From Deltaproteobacteria bacterium (lineage in GTDB: Bacteria; Desulfobacterota; Syntrophobacteria; BM002), in assembly GCA_017861095.1 (NCBI GenBank), contig JAGFXI010000012.1, positions 1-16,108 of the forward strand: a DNA stretch of 16,108 bases, read 5' to 3'. Position 1 is the first letter of the stretch, and every line of letters begins with the position of its first letter. A program made the translations under genes and the position numbers. This document shows, piece by piece, positions 1-6,168 of this stretch. The notes under the pieces were generated by a model. That model ran no database searches. It was not told the origin of the DNA and saw nothing but the letters and a program-made list of their open reading frames with translations.

Positions 1-672
1 GGCTGGGCCATCGAAGCGGATCCTCCCGTCCCCGACCACGAGGCAACGGACTCCATCTCCCAGGACTCCCTCCGCCGGCTGCTCGACGACCACGAGCGTT
101 TTCCCGTCGAGATGGAGGTCTCTGAGGCTCCGACGCACCCGGGCTGTCGCCTCCCAGTCCAGGTCGGCGTAGGGTTCGTCCAGAACTAGAACCGACGGGT
201 CCAGAGAGAGCATGGAACCGATCGCCACCAGCCGTTTCTCACCTCCAGACAAGGTCATGGGCGAACGGCCGAGGAGATGTTCCAGGTGCAGAGCCTCGGT
301 GATCTCATGGAGCCGCCGTTCTATGTCTTTCCGGGGCATCCCGAGGCTCTCGAGGCCGAAGACTATCTCCTCTTCCACGGTGCTGTTGAAGAGCTGGGCA
401 TCGGCATTCTGGAGGACGAGCCCGGCCCTGGTAACCAACTCGGAGACCGGACAGTCCCGGGTGTTGATCCCGTCGACACGCACGGCGCCCTCGAGGGTGC
501 CGCCGAAGAAATGAGGGATGAGGCCGTTCAGGAGAAACGCGAGGGTGGACTTACCCGAGCCGTTGGCCCCGAGGACGGCGAGATACTCACCCCGGTTGAC
601 CGCGAGGTTGACGCCCTGGAGCACCCAGCCGGTATCCGGGTAGCGATAGCGGAGATCCTGCATCTGGATCAT
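1..672 (-). CDS. ECF transporter ATPase (EcfA/CbiO-like), partial at left edge
   Basis: ATP-binding subunit of an energy-coupling-factor vitamin importer. It hydrolyses ATP at the inner face of the membrane to drive uptake by the S component encoded just upstream. I translated 224 residues from the ATG at 672; no stop is reached before the window edge. Visible motifs are Walker A GANGSGKS (residues 35-42), Q-loop Q89 in LVLQNADAQ, signature LSGGE (141-145) and Walker B LVLDEP (162-167). The start overlaps the thiW stop as ATGA, so translation is probably coupled and the gene lies in the TPP-riboswitch operon. Oddity: where family members usually carry the switch histidine (often VEH), this protein reads VVVEQ, so the H-loop His is Gln198. 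A second ATPase domain or the T component probably follows off the edge. Family is clear; thiamine-precursor specificity is inferred from thiW and the riboswitch. Confidence 0.93.
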   Translation of the reverse strand, partial: MIQMQDLRYRYPDTGWVLQGVNLAVNRGEYLAVLGANGSGKSTLAFLLNGLIPHFFGGTLEGAVRVDGINTRDCPVSELVTRAGLVLQNADAQLFNSTVEEEIVFGLESLGMPRKDIERRLHEITEALHLEHLLGRSPMTLSGGEKRLVAIGSMLSLDPSVLVLDEPYADLDWEATARVRRSLRDLHLDGKTLVVVEQPAEGVLGDGVRCLVVGDGRIRFDGPA

Positions 673-1151
673 GGCGCCCAGATTCCTCCCTTTCGCAAGA
701 GATGCAAGGCGACGAAGCCGAAGATGGTTCCTCCTAGGGTACTGACGCTGAAGGCGACCATGAGCGTCGCAAGGGCCATGGTTTTGCCCATGATAAGGGG
801 CGCGACGATCCAGACGCTCACTAGGGACCCCAGCACGCCGGTTCCGACAACCTCGCCCAGTCCGGCGATGTACATGTTCTTGGTTGCACGATAGGCCAGC
901 CCGGCCACGAGGGCGCCGATCATGCCGCCCGGGAAGGCGAGGAGAGTTCCCAGGCCCAGGATATTGCGGATCACCGCCGCCATCGCGGCGATGGCCACGG
1001 CGTACGCCGGGCCCAGCATGACGGCGCTCAGAAGGTTGACCAAGTGCTGGGCGGGGAAGCACTTGGCAATTCCCACCGGGATAAAGAAGGGCGACAGGGC
1101 CACGGCCACAGCCACGAGGATGACAGCTCGCGCCACGTCTATTGTCGTCAC
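669..1151 (-). CDS. thiW: ThiW, ECF transporter S component for a thiamine precursor
   Basis: Substrate-binding membrane subunit of an ECF importer, thought to bind the thiazole precursor of thiamine. The 160-residue product is almost entirely hydrophobic with five or six membrane segments and carries the family-typical stretches IPVGIAKCFPAQHLVN (about residues 25-40) and LAFPGGMIGALVAGLAY (about 71-87). Length fits the family. The start is GTG at 1151, preceded on the minus strand by an AGGAGG-type ribosome binding site about 5 nt away. The stop overlaps the ATPase start by 4 bp. A TPP riboswitch with its own terminator lies directly upstream, so expression should fall when thiamine pyrophosphate is abundant. 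The ThiW call rests on sequence resemblance plus the riboswitch; the exact substrate is inferred. Confidence 0.9.
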   Translation of the reverse strand: MTTIDVARAVILVAVAVALSPFFIPVGIAKCFPAQHLVNLLSAVMLGPAYAVAIAAMAAVIRNILGLGTLLAFPGGMIGALVAGLAYRATKNMYIAGLGEVVGTGVLGSLVSVWIVAPLIMGKTMALATLMVAFSVSTLGGTIFGFVALHLLRKGGIWAP

Positions 1152-1211
1152 TTTCCCCTCCTCTTCTCCCTTGCCTCCTCCGGGAGGAGGGCGGACAGAT
1201 CTCGGTCCGCC

Positions 1212-1244
1212 AAATAAAAAACCGCTTTCCGGGGTGGAAAGCGG
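1212..1244 (-). terminator. Riboswitch-controlled intrinsic terminator before thiW
   Basis: On the minus strand CCGCTTTCC (1244-1236) and GGAAAGCGG (1230-1222) form a perfect 9-bp stem with a 5-nt loop, followed by TTTTTTATTT (1221-1212). It lies between the TPP aptamer and the thiW ribosome binding site. Its 5' arm can instead pair with the 3' end of the aptamer (1302-1295), so it is the OFF state of the riboswitch. Confidence 0.93.
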
Positions 1245-1289
1245 CTCACTTCGACCGTGATGACACAGGCGGACAAAATGTCGCTGCTC

Positions 1290-1379
1290 AGTGTCGCTTC
1301 CCTACGTAGGCATTATCCAAACAGGTTCTGAGGGTTGCCCCGGAGCGGGGCTCTCAGTCAGACCACCCCTAGCGACACT
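1290..1379 (-). promoter_or_regulatory. TPP riboswitch aptamer (THI element)
   Basis: Read on the minus strand, this stretch holds the hallmarks of the thiamine pyrophosphate aptamer: the CTGAGA box (1357-1352), a P3 hairpin, AACCTG, GGATAATGCC and the closing GTAGGGAA. The P1 stem is a perfect 9-bp pairing of AGCGACACT (1379-1371 side, complementary strand) with its partner at 1298-1290. It precedes thiW and the ECF ATPase, which matches known thiW leaders. GGGAAGCG (1302-1295) can pair with CGCTTTCC (1243-1236) in the terminator 5' arm over eight pairs including one G-U. Ligand binding that holds P1 would free the terminator. Confidence 0.96.
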
Positions 1380-1383
1380 TCTT

Positions 1384-1412
1384 TATGTACCATGCAACGT
1401 CCGGGGAATCAA
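1384..1412 (-). promoter_or_regulatory. Candidate promoter for the thiW riboswitch operon
   Basis: On the minus strand TTGATT (1412-1407) and TACATA (1389-1384) are separated by 17 bp. Transcription would begin a few bases before the P1 stem of the riboswitch. The hexamers match sigma-70 consensus only partly, so position is the main support. Confidence 0.5.
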
Positions 1413-1424
1413 GAGATCAAAGTC

Positions 1425-1784
1425 CTACCTGGGCGCCCGGGAAATGCCTTCCGCCAGATCGTCGAGGAACAGGGCGGTGTTCCGATCCAGCCGCCCGGCC
1501 GGACAGGCGAGGCCGACCAAGGTCTCGAGTGAGCCGTGGAACCAGCTCACGCCTCTTCCCATGGGGGGAGGTGCAAGGGTGCGGCCGAGGTACTGCACCG
1601 CCCGGGTGATCAGGTTCGGATCCCGTCCCTGGGAGATGACGCGCTCACAGTGATCCGTGGCAATTCGTTCAAACTGCTCGGCAAGCTCTGTGATCTTGTC
1701 CACGTCCACCGGTCGGCGCGCCCACATGGCCGACCTTGCCACTTCATAACAGACCGCCTTGAGCTCTTCTCTATTCAGGTCCAC
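1425..1784 (-). CDS. Conserved-looking hypothetical protein, 119 aa
   Basis: I do not recognise this protein. It begins at a GTG at 1784 with GGAG about 8 nt upstream. The product has a charged helical-looking N-terminal half (MDLNREELKAVCYEVARSAM at the start) and a C-terminal half with LACPAGRLD and LFLDDLAEGI. Three cysteines (C12, C45 and one in LACPAG) are not arranged as a metal-binding pair. There is no signal peptide or membrane segment, so it is probably cytoplasmic. It lies between msrA and the thiW promoter, on the same strand as both, with 134 bp separating it from msrA, so it could be co-transcribed with msrA. Codon pattern, a suitable ribosome binding site and the lack of a better competing frame argue that it is real. 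Confidence 0.6.
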   Translation of the reverse strand: MDLNREELKAVCYEVARSAMWARRPVDVDKITELAEQFERIATDHCERVISQGRDPNLITRAVQYLGRTLAPPPMGRGVSWFHGSLETLVGLACPAGRLDRNTALFLDDLAEGISRAPR

Positions 1785-1918
1785 CTATCCCACTCCATTC
1801 AATCCACACCTCGGGTTGCGGTAACGCCAAAGTGGGCCCAACCAACCCACAGGCAGCCTTGCCGACTTGTCCGCCTCTGGCGGGCGAGATTGCCCGGTCT
1901 CGCGACGACGTCTCGTGC

Positions 1919-2713
1919 CTAATGCGGACTAGAGCTCGAAACACGTTCGACCAGCGTCCTCTGCGCCTCCGAGGATAGGCCCAGGGTGCCGAGTTCCCGC
2001 TCCAAAGACTCCCGAGTGCCATACCCGCTCAGGTAACCGTTCACCCGCGCCGCTGCCGTTGAGTGTACGAAATACAGGGGATCAGGATAGATGAGAGCAA
2101 ACTCCCTCATCAATCTCCTTTCCTGCTGGAGGCGGTACTTCTGGTGGTAGGCCTCCGCGAGATGAAAGCGGGAGTAAGGCAGAATCTCGGTTTGGATCTT
2201 GGTGCCTCTCCTCTCCTCCTCGCGGTCTCGGGTTTCGATGGCAAGCCGCTTCTCCTCCTCGTTCTGGAAGAAGATGATGGAGGCATACTGCCTCGACCAG
2301 GGGCGCCTGGTCGGAGTATGGCTCTGCCAAAAGATATCGAGTAGGTCGCGATAGCTAATCCGCGTTGGATCATAGTCTATCTGTAGCGTCTCTGCATGGT
2401 CGCCCAAGTCGTGGTAGGTTGGGTCCGCCTTGGAGCCTCCCGCGTACCCCACGCGGGTACGAATCACGCCGTCCATGATCCCGAACCGGGCATCAGGGCC
2501 CCAGAATCAGCCAAGGGCAAAGGTGGCGGTCTCCGTTCTCGCCGGAGCGGCCGCGTCTATGGCCGGCATGGTAATCGCATATGATCTCGCCGCTTCCATG
2601 GATTGTCTCTCCTTCATGGCCGGCACGGATACGACCTCGCTGCGTCGGGAGTCGCAGGCCCAGAGAGCTACGACCACGACAACGAATGCAGCTGCAGCCT
2701 TCCGCGCGACCAT
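1919..2713 (-). CDS. msrA: Peptide methionine sulfoxide reductase MsrA, predicted selenoprotein and lipoprotein
   Basis: Reduces methionine-S-sulfoxide in proteins. The conserved frame runs from ATG 2713 to the stop at 1919 with a single in-frame TGA at 2509-2507, exactly where MsrA has its catalytic cysteine. The translation reads FALG-U-FWGPDARFGIMDG with U at residue 69; the usual motif is GCFW. Downstream conserved parts are intact: GYAGG, PTYHDLGDHAE and YDPTRISYRDLLDIFWQSHTP. The mature protein has no other cysteine except the predicted lipidated Cys20, so a resolving Cys is absent. Residues 1-20 look like a lipoprotein signal (RK, a hydrophobic run, then lipobox LWAC), placing it outside the cytoplasm. 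A candidate SECIS hairpin follows the TGA. The alternative is a pseudogene with a TGC-to-TGA nonsense change; the preserved flanks and hairpin favour selenocysteine. A gene caller would start the protein at Met 2476 and lose the active site. Confidence 0.88.
2473..2497 (-). promoter_or_regulatory. Candidate bacterial SECIS hairpin in msrA
   Basis: Just after the TGA, the minus-strand RNA can fold CC-UGAU-(G)-CCCG, loop GUU, CGGG-AUCA-(U)-GG, that is ten pairs with one bulge on each side. The apical loop opens with G (2486) and about 20 nt separate it from the UGA. Both agree with the general description of bacterial SECIS elements: a small stem-loop with a G at the start of the loop, 16-37 nt after the codon. 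Not modelled thermodynamically. Confidence 0.6.
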
Positions 2714-2814
2714 TCGACATCTCTTCTGTCAAGAAAACAAGCCTCGCCGCCCATGAAGCCCTGTCGCCGGGCCGGTAAACCCGGCGATTGCTCCATTTCG
2801 GGGCGGCCTTGCCC

Positions 2815-2833
2815 GACTATGATAATCATTACT
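2815..2833. promoter_or_regulatory. Fur-family operator-like palindrome over the msrA -10
   Basis: The 19-bp stretch GACTATGATAATCATTACT matches the classical Fur consensus GATAATGATAATCATTATC at 15 of 19 positions, including the 13 central ones. Its core ATGATAATCAT is a perfect odd palindrome. It overlaps the proposed -10 of msrA, which is where a repressor would act. It could serve Fur, PerR or another family member; which one cannot be told. Confidence 0.6.
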
Positions 2834-2848
2834 CGGGCCGGATACCAA
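2819..2848 (-). promoter_or_regulatory. msrA: Candidate msrA promoter
   Basis: On the minus strand TTGGTA (2848-2843) and TATCAT (2824-2819) are 18 bp apart; the -10 matches consensus at 5 of 6. This would give a leader of about 100 nt before the ATG at 2713, containing a perfect hairpin (CGCCGGG at 2765-2771 with CCCGGCG at 2780-2786). Confidence 0.55.
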
Positions 2849-2849
2849 T

Positions 2850-2875
2850 GGGATGCATGCGGGGGATGCATGCGG
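2850..2875. repeat. Tandem 2 x 13-bp repeat beside the msrA -35
   Basis: Two perfect, directly abutting copies of GGGATGCATGCGG, each containing the palindromes ATGCAT and GCATGC. They begin 2 bp upstream of the -35 hexamer, the usual place for an activator site. No regulator is known to me for this sequence. Confidence 0.7.
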
Positions 2876-2886
2876 AAACGGCGATT

Positions 2887-2913
2887 GCTCCCGCACGGCG
2901 ACCGTGGCGGAGC
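2887..2913 (-). terminator. Possible terminator-like hairpin after nadB
   Basis: GCTCCGCCACGG and CCGTGCGGGAGC (minus-strand sense) pair at 10 of 12 positions around a 3-nt loop, 40 bp downstream of the nadB stop. No clean T-run follows (only GTTTCC further on), so it may stabilise the 3' end rather than terminate alone. Confidence 0.4.
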
Positions 2914-2953
2914 GGCCCACCGGCAAACAACGGCTGGGGTTGAAGCAAGCGAT

Positions 2954-4582
2954 TCAGGCTGCCGGCTCGTCCAGGCGAAGCAGGGTATCCCGGCACCAGT
3001 GGGCGTCGTCTTTCTGGGGATGATCCACGTTGTAATGGAGGCCGCGGCTTTCCAGACGTTTCCGGGCACAGGTCACGATGATCTCGGCGACAGTGGTGAG
3101 GTTTCTCAGCTCGATCAGGTCGCTATTGAGGCTGATATTCGGGTAGTGCTCGTCGATCTCCCGCTGGATCTGGGCGAGGTGATTCTGGGCCAGCTGCAGG
3201 CGCGCGTCGGTGCGAACGATGCCCACATAATTCCACATGAGCCGACGGATGACGTCCCAGTTGTAGGTGATGAGGACCATCTCGCTGCTGTCGGCAATTT
3301 TGGGCATCTCCAAGCGCGGCACCTCGAGGAGATAGGAATCGTCGGCTGAGGCCGGTCGGGCCAGGAGGTCTTGGGCGGTATTGTGGGCGAACACGAGCGC
3401 CTCCAGCAGTGAGTTGCTGGCCAGGCGGTTCGCGCCGTGGAGACCCGTGCAGGCCGCCTCACCCAAGGCGTAGAGATGGTCGATGCTGGTCCGGCCGTGC
3501 CGGTCGGTGAGAATACCGCCGCACATGTAATGAGCCGCCGGGACCACGGGGATAGGTTCACGGGTGATGTCGATCCCCAGGGTCAGACACTTCTCATATA
3601 TGTTGGGGAAACGCCGCTTGAGGAAGTCGGGTTCATGGTGAGTCATGTCCAGGTAGACGCAGTCGTCGCCGCTCTGCTTCATCTCGGTGTCGATGGCGCG
3701 GGCCACAATGTCGCGGAATGCCAGGTCCTTGAGGGGGTGGTACTTTTCCATGAACGGGTGGCCGCGCTTGTCGAGAAGGCGCCCGCCCTCACCGCGCAAG
3801 GCCTCGGAGATGAGGAAGTTCTTCGCATGAGGGTGGTAGAGACACGTGGGGTGGAACTGCACGAATTCCATGTTGGCGATGACGGCCCCGGCCCGGTAGG
3901 CCATGGCGACCCCATCTCCGGTCGCCACGTCCGGGTTGCTCGTGTAGACGTAGACCTTCCCGGCGCCACCGGTACAGAGGAGGGTGTTCTTGGCGTGGAA
4001 CGTGATGATTCGATTTCCCCGGGTGTCGAGGACGTAGGCGCCCCAGCAACGCTCCCGTTTCCTCGTGGTGAGCAGGCCTCGCTTGAGCAGATGACATTCG
4101 ACAATGAGGTCGATGGCGATGTGGTTCTCGAAGATCTCGATGTTGGGATGGGCCTCGGCCATACTCACCAGAACGCGTTCCACCTCCCGCCCGGTCATGT
4201 CGTGGGCATGGACGATCCGGTTTCGGGAGTGACCGCCCTCCCGGCTCAGATCGAAGGGGGCGGAGGGGTCCTGGCCCCTGCTGAACGCCACGCCCATCTC
4301 GGTAAGCTCCTGGACTCGGGCGGGACCGTTTTTCACCACCATCTCGACGACGTCGGCGTGGCAGAGCCCGTCTCCGGACTGGAGCGTATCGCGCATGTGG
4401 AGATCGAAGGAGTCGTCCGGCCCGAGCACCGAGGCGATGCCCCCCTGGGCGTAATTGGTGCTGGTCTCGATTTTCTCCTTCTTGGTGACCACTGCCACTC
4501 GGTAGCGGTCCGCCACCCTGAGGGCGAAACTGAGCCCGGCGATCCCGCTTCCGATAACAAGAATGTCGAAGGTGAGTGACAT
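2954..4582 (-). CDS. nadB: L-aspartate oxidase
   Basis: FAD enzyme that oxidises L-aspartate to iminoaspartate, the first step of de novo NAD synthesis, working with NadA in the cytoplasm. The 542-residue length equals that of known NadB proteins. Seen in the sequence: the FAD Rossmann motif GSGIAGLSFAL (11-21), NYAQGGIA (43-50), REGGHSRNR (114-122), QFHPTCLYH with H244, R290 in FRDIVARAI, AAHYMCGGI with H351 and GANRLASNSLLEAL with R386. Positions 244, 290, 351 and 386 coincide with active-site residues of the E. coli enzyme. The C-terminal helical domain is present. The ATG at 4582 has GGAGGG about 8 nt upstream. It is transcribed away from the plus-strand cluster at 4805, from an AT-rich divergent promoter region. 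nadA and nadC are not in this window. Confidence 0.97.
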   Translation of the reverse strand: MSLTFDILVIGSGIAGLSFALRVADRYRVAVVTKKEKIETSTNYAQGGIASVLGPDDSFDLHMRDTLQSGDGLCHADVVEMVVKNGPARVQELTEMGVAFSRGQDPSAPFDLSREGGHSRNRIVHAHDMTGREVERVLVSMAEAHPNIEIFENHIAIDLIVECHLLKRGLLTTRKRERCWGAYVLDTRGNRIITFHAKNTLLCTGGAGKVYVYTSNPDVATGDGVAMAYRAGAVIANMEFVQFHPTCLYHPHAKNFLISEALRGEGGRLLDKRGHPFMEKYHPLKDLAFRDIVARAIDTEMKQSGDDCVYLDMTHHEPDFLKRRFPNIYEKCLTLGIDITREPIPVVPAAHYMCGGILTDRHGRTSIDHLYALGEAACTGLHGANRLASNSLLEALVFAHNTAQDLLARPASADDSYLLEVPRLEMPKIADSSEMVLITYNWDVIRRLMWNYVGIVRTDARLQLAQNHLAQIQREIDEHYPNISLNSDLIELRNLTTVAEIIVTCARKRLESRGLHYNVDHPQKDDAHWCRDTLLRLDEPAA

Positions 4583-4639
4583 TGACGTAACCCTCCAACG
4601 GGCGGCGCCTGGGGCGGACTCACAAGGGCACCTGGGCGC

Positions 4640-4668
4640 TTGACATGTTCGGAGCTATTATATATTAG
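4640..4668 (+). promoter_or_regulatory. Candidate promoter for the 4805-6906 cluster
   Basis: A perfect TTGACA (4640-4645) is followed after 17 bp by TATTAG (4663-4668), or after 15 bp by TATATT (4661-4666). It overlaps the divergent nadB promoter, so the two may compete. The leader to the first start at 4805 would be about 130 nt. Confidence 0.5.
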
Positions 4669-4686
4669 TCAACGGGGAAAACTCAA
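4657..4686 (-). promoter_or_regulatory. nadB: Promoter for nadB
   Basis: On the minus strand TTGAGT (4686-4681), an 18-bp spacer and a perfect TATAAT (4662-4657), about 75 bp ahead of the nadB start and inside the most AT-rich patch of the window. Confidence 0.65.
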
Positions 4687-4804
4687 AGATGGATTAGAGA
4701 TTTTAAGATATTGAAATATTGTCTAAATAATCGACTCAGGGACCCGGGCATTTATCCGTAGCTGGGCTCACTCAAGGGTAGCTCCTCTCGTCGCGAGGCT
4801 TGTG

Positions 4805-5023
4805 ATGGAGCAGGTGCAGCCGGAGGAACGGGAAGAGGCAGCGGTCGAAGAGAAGCCGGTGGATCTTAACCGCGTCTTTACGGAGGCCGAGCTCGACCTC
4901 AACACCATGTTTCCCGATGAGGAAACAAGACAATTTCTCCAGGAGATCCATCGGAATCGCCGCAGCAATAGGCGCTTTCTCGAGGCCTTCAAGAAAGACA
5001 AGCTTTGGGAGGATGATGACTAG
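4805..5023 (+). CDS. Small charged hypothetical protein, 72 aa
   Basis: I do not recognise it. ATG 4805 is preferred over the GTG at 4802 because GAGG (4795-4798) is then 6 nt away instead of 3. The N-terminal third is acidic (PEEREEAAVEE), the middle reads DLNTMFPDEETRQFLQEIH, and the C-terminal part is basic (RNRRSNRRFLEAFKK) before an acidic end WEDDD. It has no cysteine, membrane segment or signal peptide, so it is probably a soluble helical protein. Its last codons overlap the start of the HAD phosphatase by 8 bp, so the two are likely translated together. Function unknown; a regulatory or adaptor role for the phosphatase would be a guess. Confidence 0.7.
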   Translation: MEQVQPEEREEAAVEEKPVDLNRVFTEAELDLNTMFPDEETRQFLQEIHRNRRSNRRFLEAFKKDKLWEDDD

Positions 5024-5708
5024 CACGCACGGCTCAGTACGGAGGAACGGCTCGATCGAGGCCGTCATTTTTGACTGTGACGGCGTCCTGGTAGACTCAC
5101 GGGCCGCCAACGCGGCCTTTTATAATCAGATTCTCGCCCACTTCAACAAGGAGCCTCTGACGGAGGCGCAACTTACCTACGTCCACTCGCAGACTGTGTA
5201 CGAATCCCTTGCCTACCTCTTCCAGGGCGACAGCCGTTTGCCCGAGGCCGAGCGGTTCTGGCGAACCATGGACTACGGGCCCATCAACAAGATGCTCACC
5301 CTGCAGCCGGGATTAGTCGATTGTCTGCAGGATCTGCACGGCCGTTTCAAAACCGCCATCGCCACCAACCGCACCACCACCATGGGCGGCCTGCTGCGCC
5401 GATTCGGCCTGGAGCGGTACTTCGACCTCGTCGTCACCTCCCTCGACGTGCGGAATCCGAAACCTCACCCGGAGGCCATCCAGAAAATCCTCTCCTTTTT
5501 CGGATTGAACAGCCGGGAGGCCTGCTACATTGGTGACTCGGTGGTGGACGAGGAGACGGCCGGGCGCGCCGGTGTGCTTTTTATTGCCTACAGGAACGGC
5601 GACCTCCGGGCGGATCACCACCTCAGCGACTTCGTCGAGCTCATTCCTCTCCTGGAGAGGCTGTCCCACAGCCCTACTCGGAGGAGTGCTCACCGGGAGC
5701 GCTCATGA
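5016..5708 (+). CDS. HAD-superfamily hydrolase, phosphoglycolate-phosphatase-like
   Basis: Probable phosphatase of small phosphorylated metabolites in the cytoplasm. All four HAD motifs are present: DCDGVLVDS with nucleophile D20 and acid D22, T117 in IATNRT (motif II), K149 in NPKPHPEAI (motif III), and GDSVVDEETA with D174 and D178 (motif IV). The segment between residues 29 and about 105 is a helical cap of the type seen in Gph/PGMB members. At 230 residues it is of normal size. Start at ATG 5016 is preferred; ATG 5013 sits directly against the GGGAGG and would be too close. It overlaps the 72-aa gene upstream and the J-domain gene downstream (ATGA), so the three form a coupled unit. The substrate cannot be told from sequence; phosphoglycolate is one possibility. 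Confidence 0.88.
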   Translation: MTSTHGSVRRNGSIEAVIFDCDGVLVDSRAANAAFYNQILAHFNKEPLTEAQLTYVHSQTVYESLAYLFQGDSRLPEAERFWRTMDYGPINKMLTLQPGLVDCLQDLHGRFKTAIATNRTTTMGGLLRRFGLERYFDLVVTSLDVRNPKPHPEAIQKILSFFGLNSREACYIGDSVVDEETAGRAGVLFIAYRNGDLRADHHLSDFVELIPLLERLSHSPTRRSAHRERS

Positions 5709-6031
5709 GGCGCAAGGGTTTCACCTTCGCCGAAATCGATCGGGCCCGTCGCACTCTCGGCCTGGAACAGCGGGCCAGCATAGAGGATATCCGGGCCGCC
5801 TACCGTCGCCTTTCCAAGCGCTATCATCCCGACGCCGGCATTTCTGATCCTGAGGACTCCAGCGCCTTTCGGGAAATCCACGCCGCTTACCGATTGCTCC
5901 TTTCCTACTGTCAGCAGTATCCGTTCTCCTTCATCCCGGAAGAGGTGAAATCCTTTGATCCGGAGGAGTGGTGGTTCCGGCGCTTCGGCGAGAACATCCG
6001 CCCACGACCCCGGGACGGGGATGAGGGATAG
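5705..6031 (+). CDS. Short J-domain protein
   Basis: A 108-residue protein whose residues 12-70 form a J domain: ASIEDIRAAYRRLSKRYHPD with the diagnostic HPD at 41-43, then the third helix FREIHAAYRLLLS. J domains stimulate the ATPase of DnaK-type chaperones. It lacks the Gly/Phe, zinc-finger and substrate-binding parts of DnaJ, so it is a type III J protein. The C-terminal tail (FDPEEWWFRRFGENIRPRPRD) is unlike standard domains and may dock a partner. The ATG at 5705 overlaps the HAD stop by 4 bp. The partner chaperone and client are unknown. Confidence 0.85.
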   Translation: MRRKGFTFAEIDRARRTLGLEQRASIEDIRAAYRRLSKRYHPDAGISDPEDSSAFREIHAAYRLLLSYCQQYPFSFIPEEVKSFDPEEWWFRRFGENIRPRPRDGDEG

Positions 6032-6062
6032 GCGGGAGATTGCTTGCAGGCAAAGGCGCAGG

Positions 6063-6138
6063 GGTGGGCGCTGCCCACCAAAGCTGAGAACGCCTTCCCT
6101 TTGGTGGTCAGGTCCGCCTTGCGCTTCTCCAACCAAAG
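6063..6138 (+). promoter_or_regulatory. Leader with mutually exclusive hairpins before the TraB-like gene
   Basis: Three inverted repeats share arms. A: GGTGGGC (6063-6069) with GCCCACC (6073-6079), 7 bp, 3-nt loop. B: CCACCAAAG (6075-6083) with CTTTGGTGG (6099-6107), 9 bp. C: CTTTGGT (6099-6105) with ACCAAAG (6132-6138), 7 bp. B cannot coexist with A or C. No T-run follows, so if it is regulatory it would act on translation or RNA stability of the gene at 6169. No known riboswitch was recognised. Confidence 0.4.
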
Positions 6139-6168
6139 TCGGCGCTCGCCGCCGGGACTGAAAGGACC

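Noticed and set aside
277..894. 205-aa plus-strand frame opposite the ECF ATPase and thiW
   Set aside because: Antisense to two well-supported genes with canonical motifs.
1919..2476. MsrA as a 185-aa protein starting at Met 2476
   Set aside because: This start removes the GxFW active site; conserved MsrA sequence continues upstream through the TGA to 2713.
2728..2733. TTGACA on the minus strand as an msrA -35 box
   Set aside because: Its -10 would lie inside the coding region after the start codon.
3437..4579. 380-aa open frame on the plus strand opposite nadB
   Set aside because: It is the mirror of a clear nadB gene; no family resemblance, and long antisense frames are common at this GC content.
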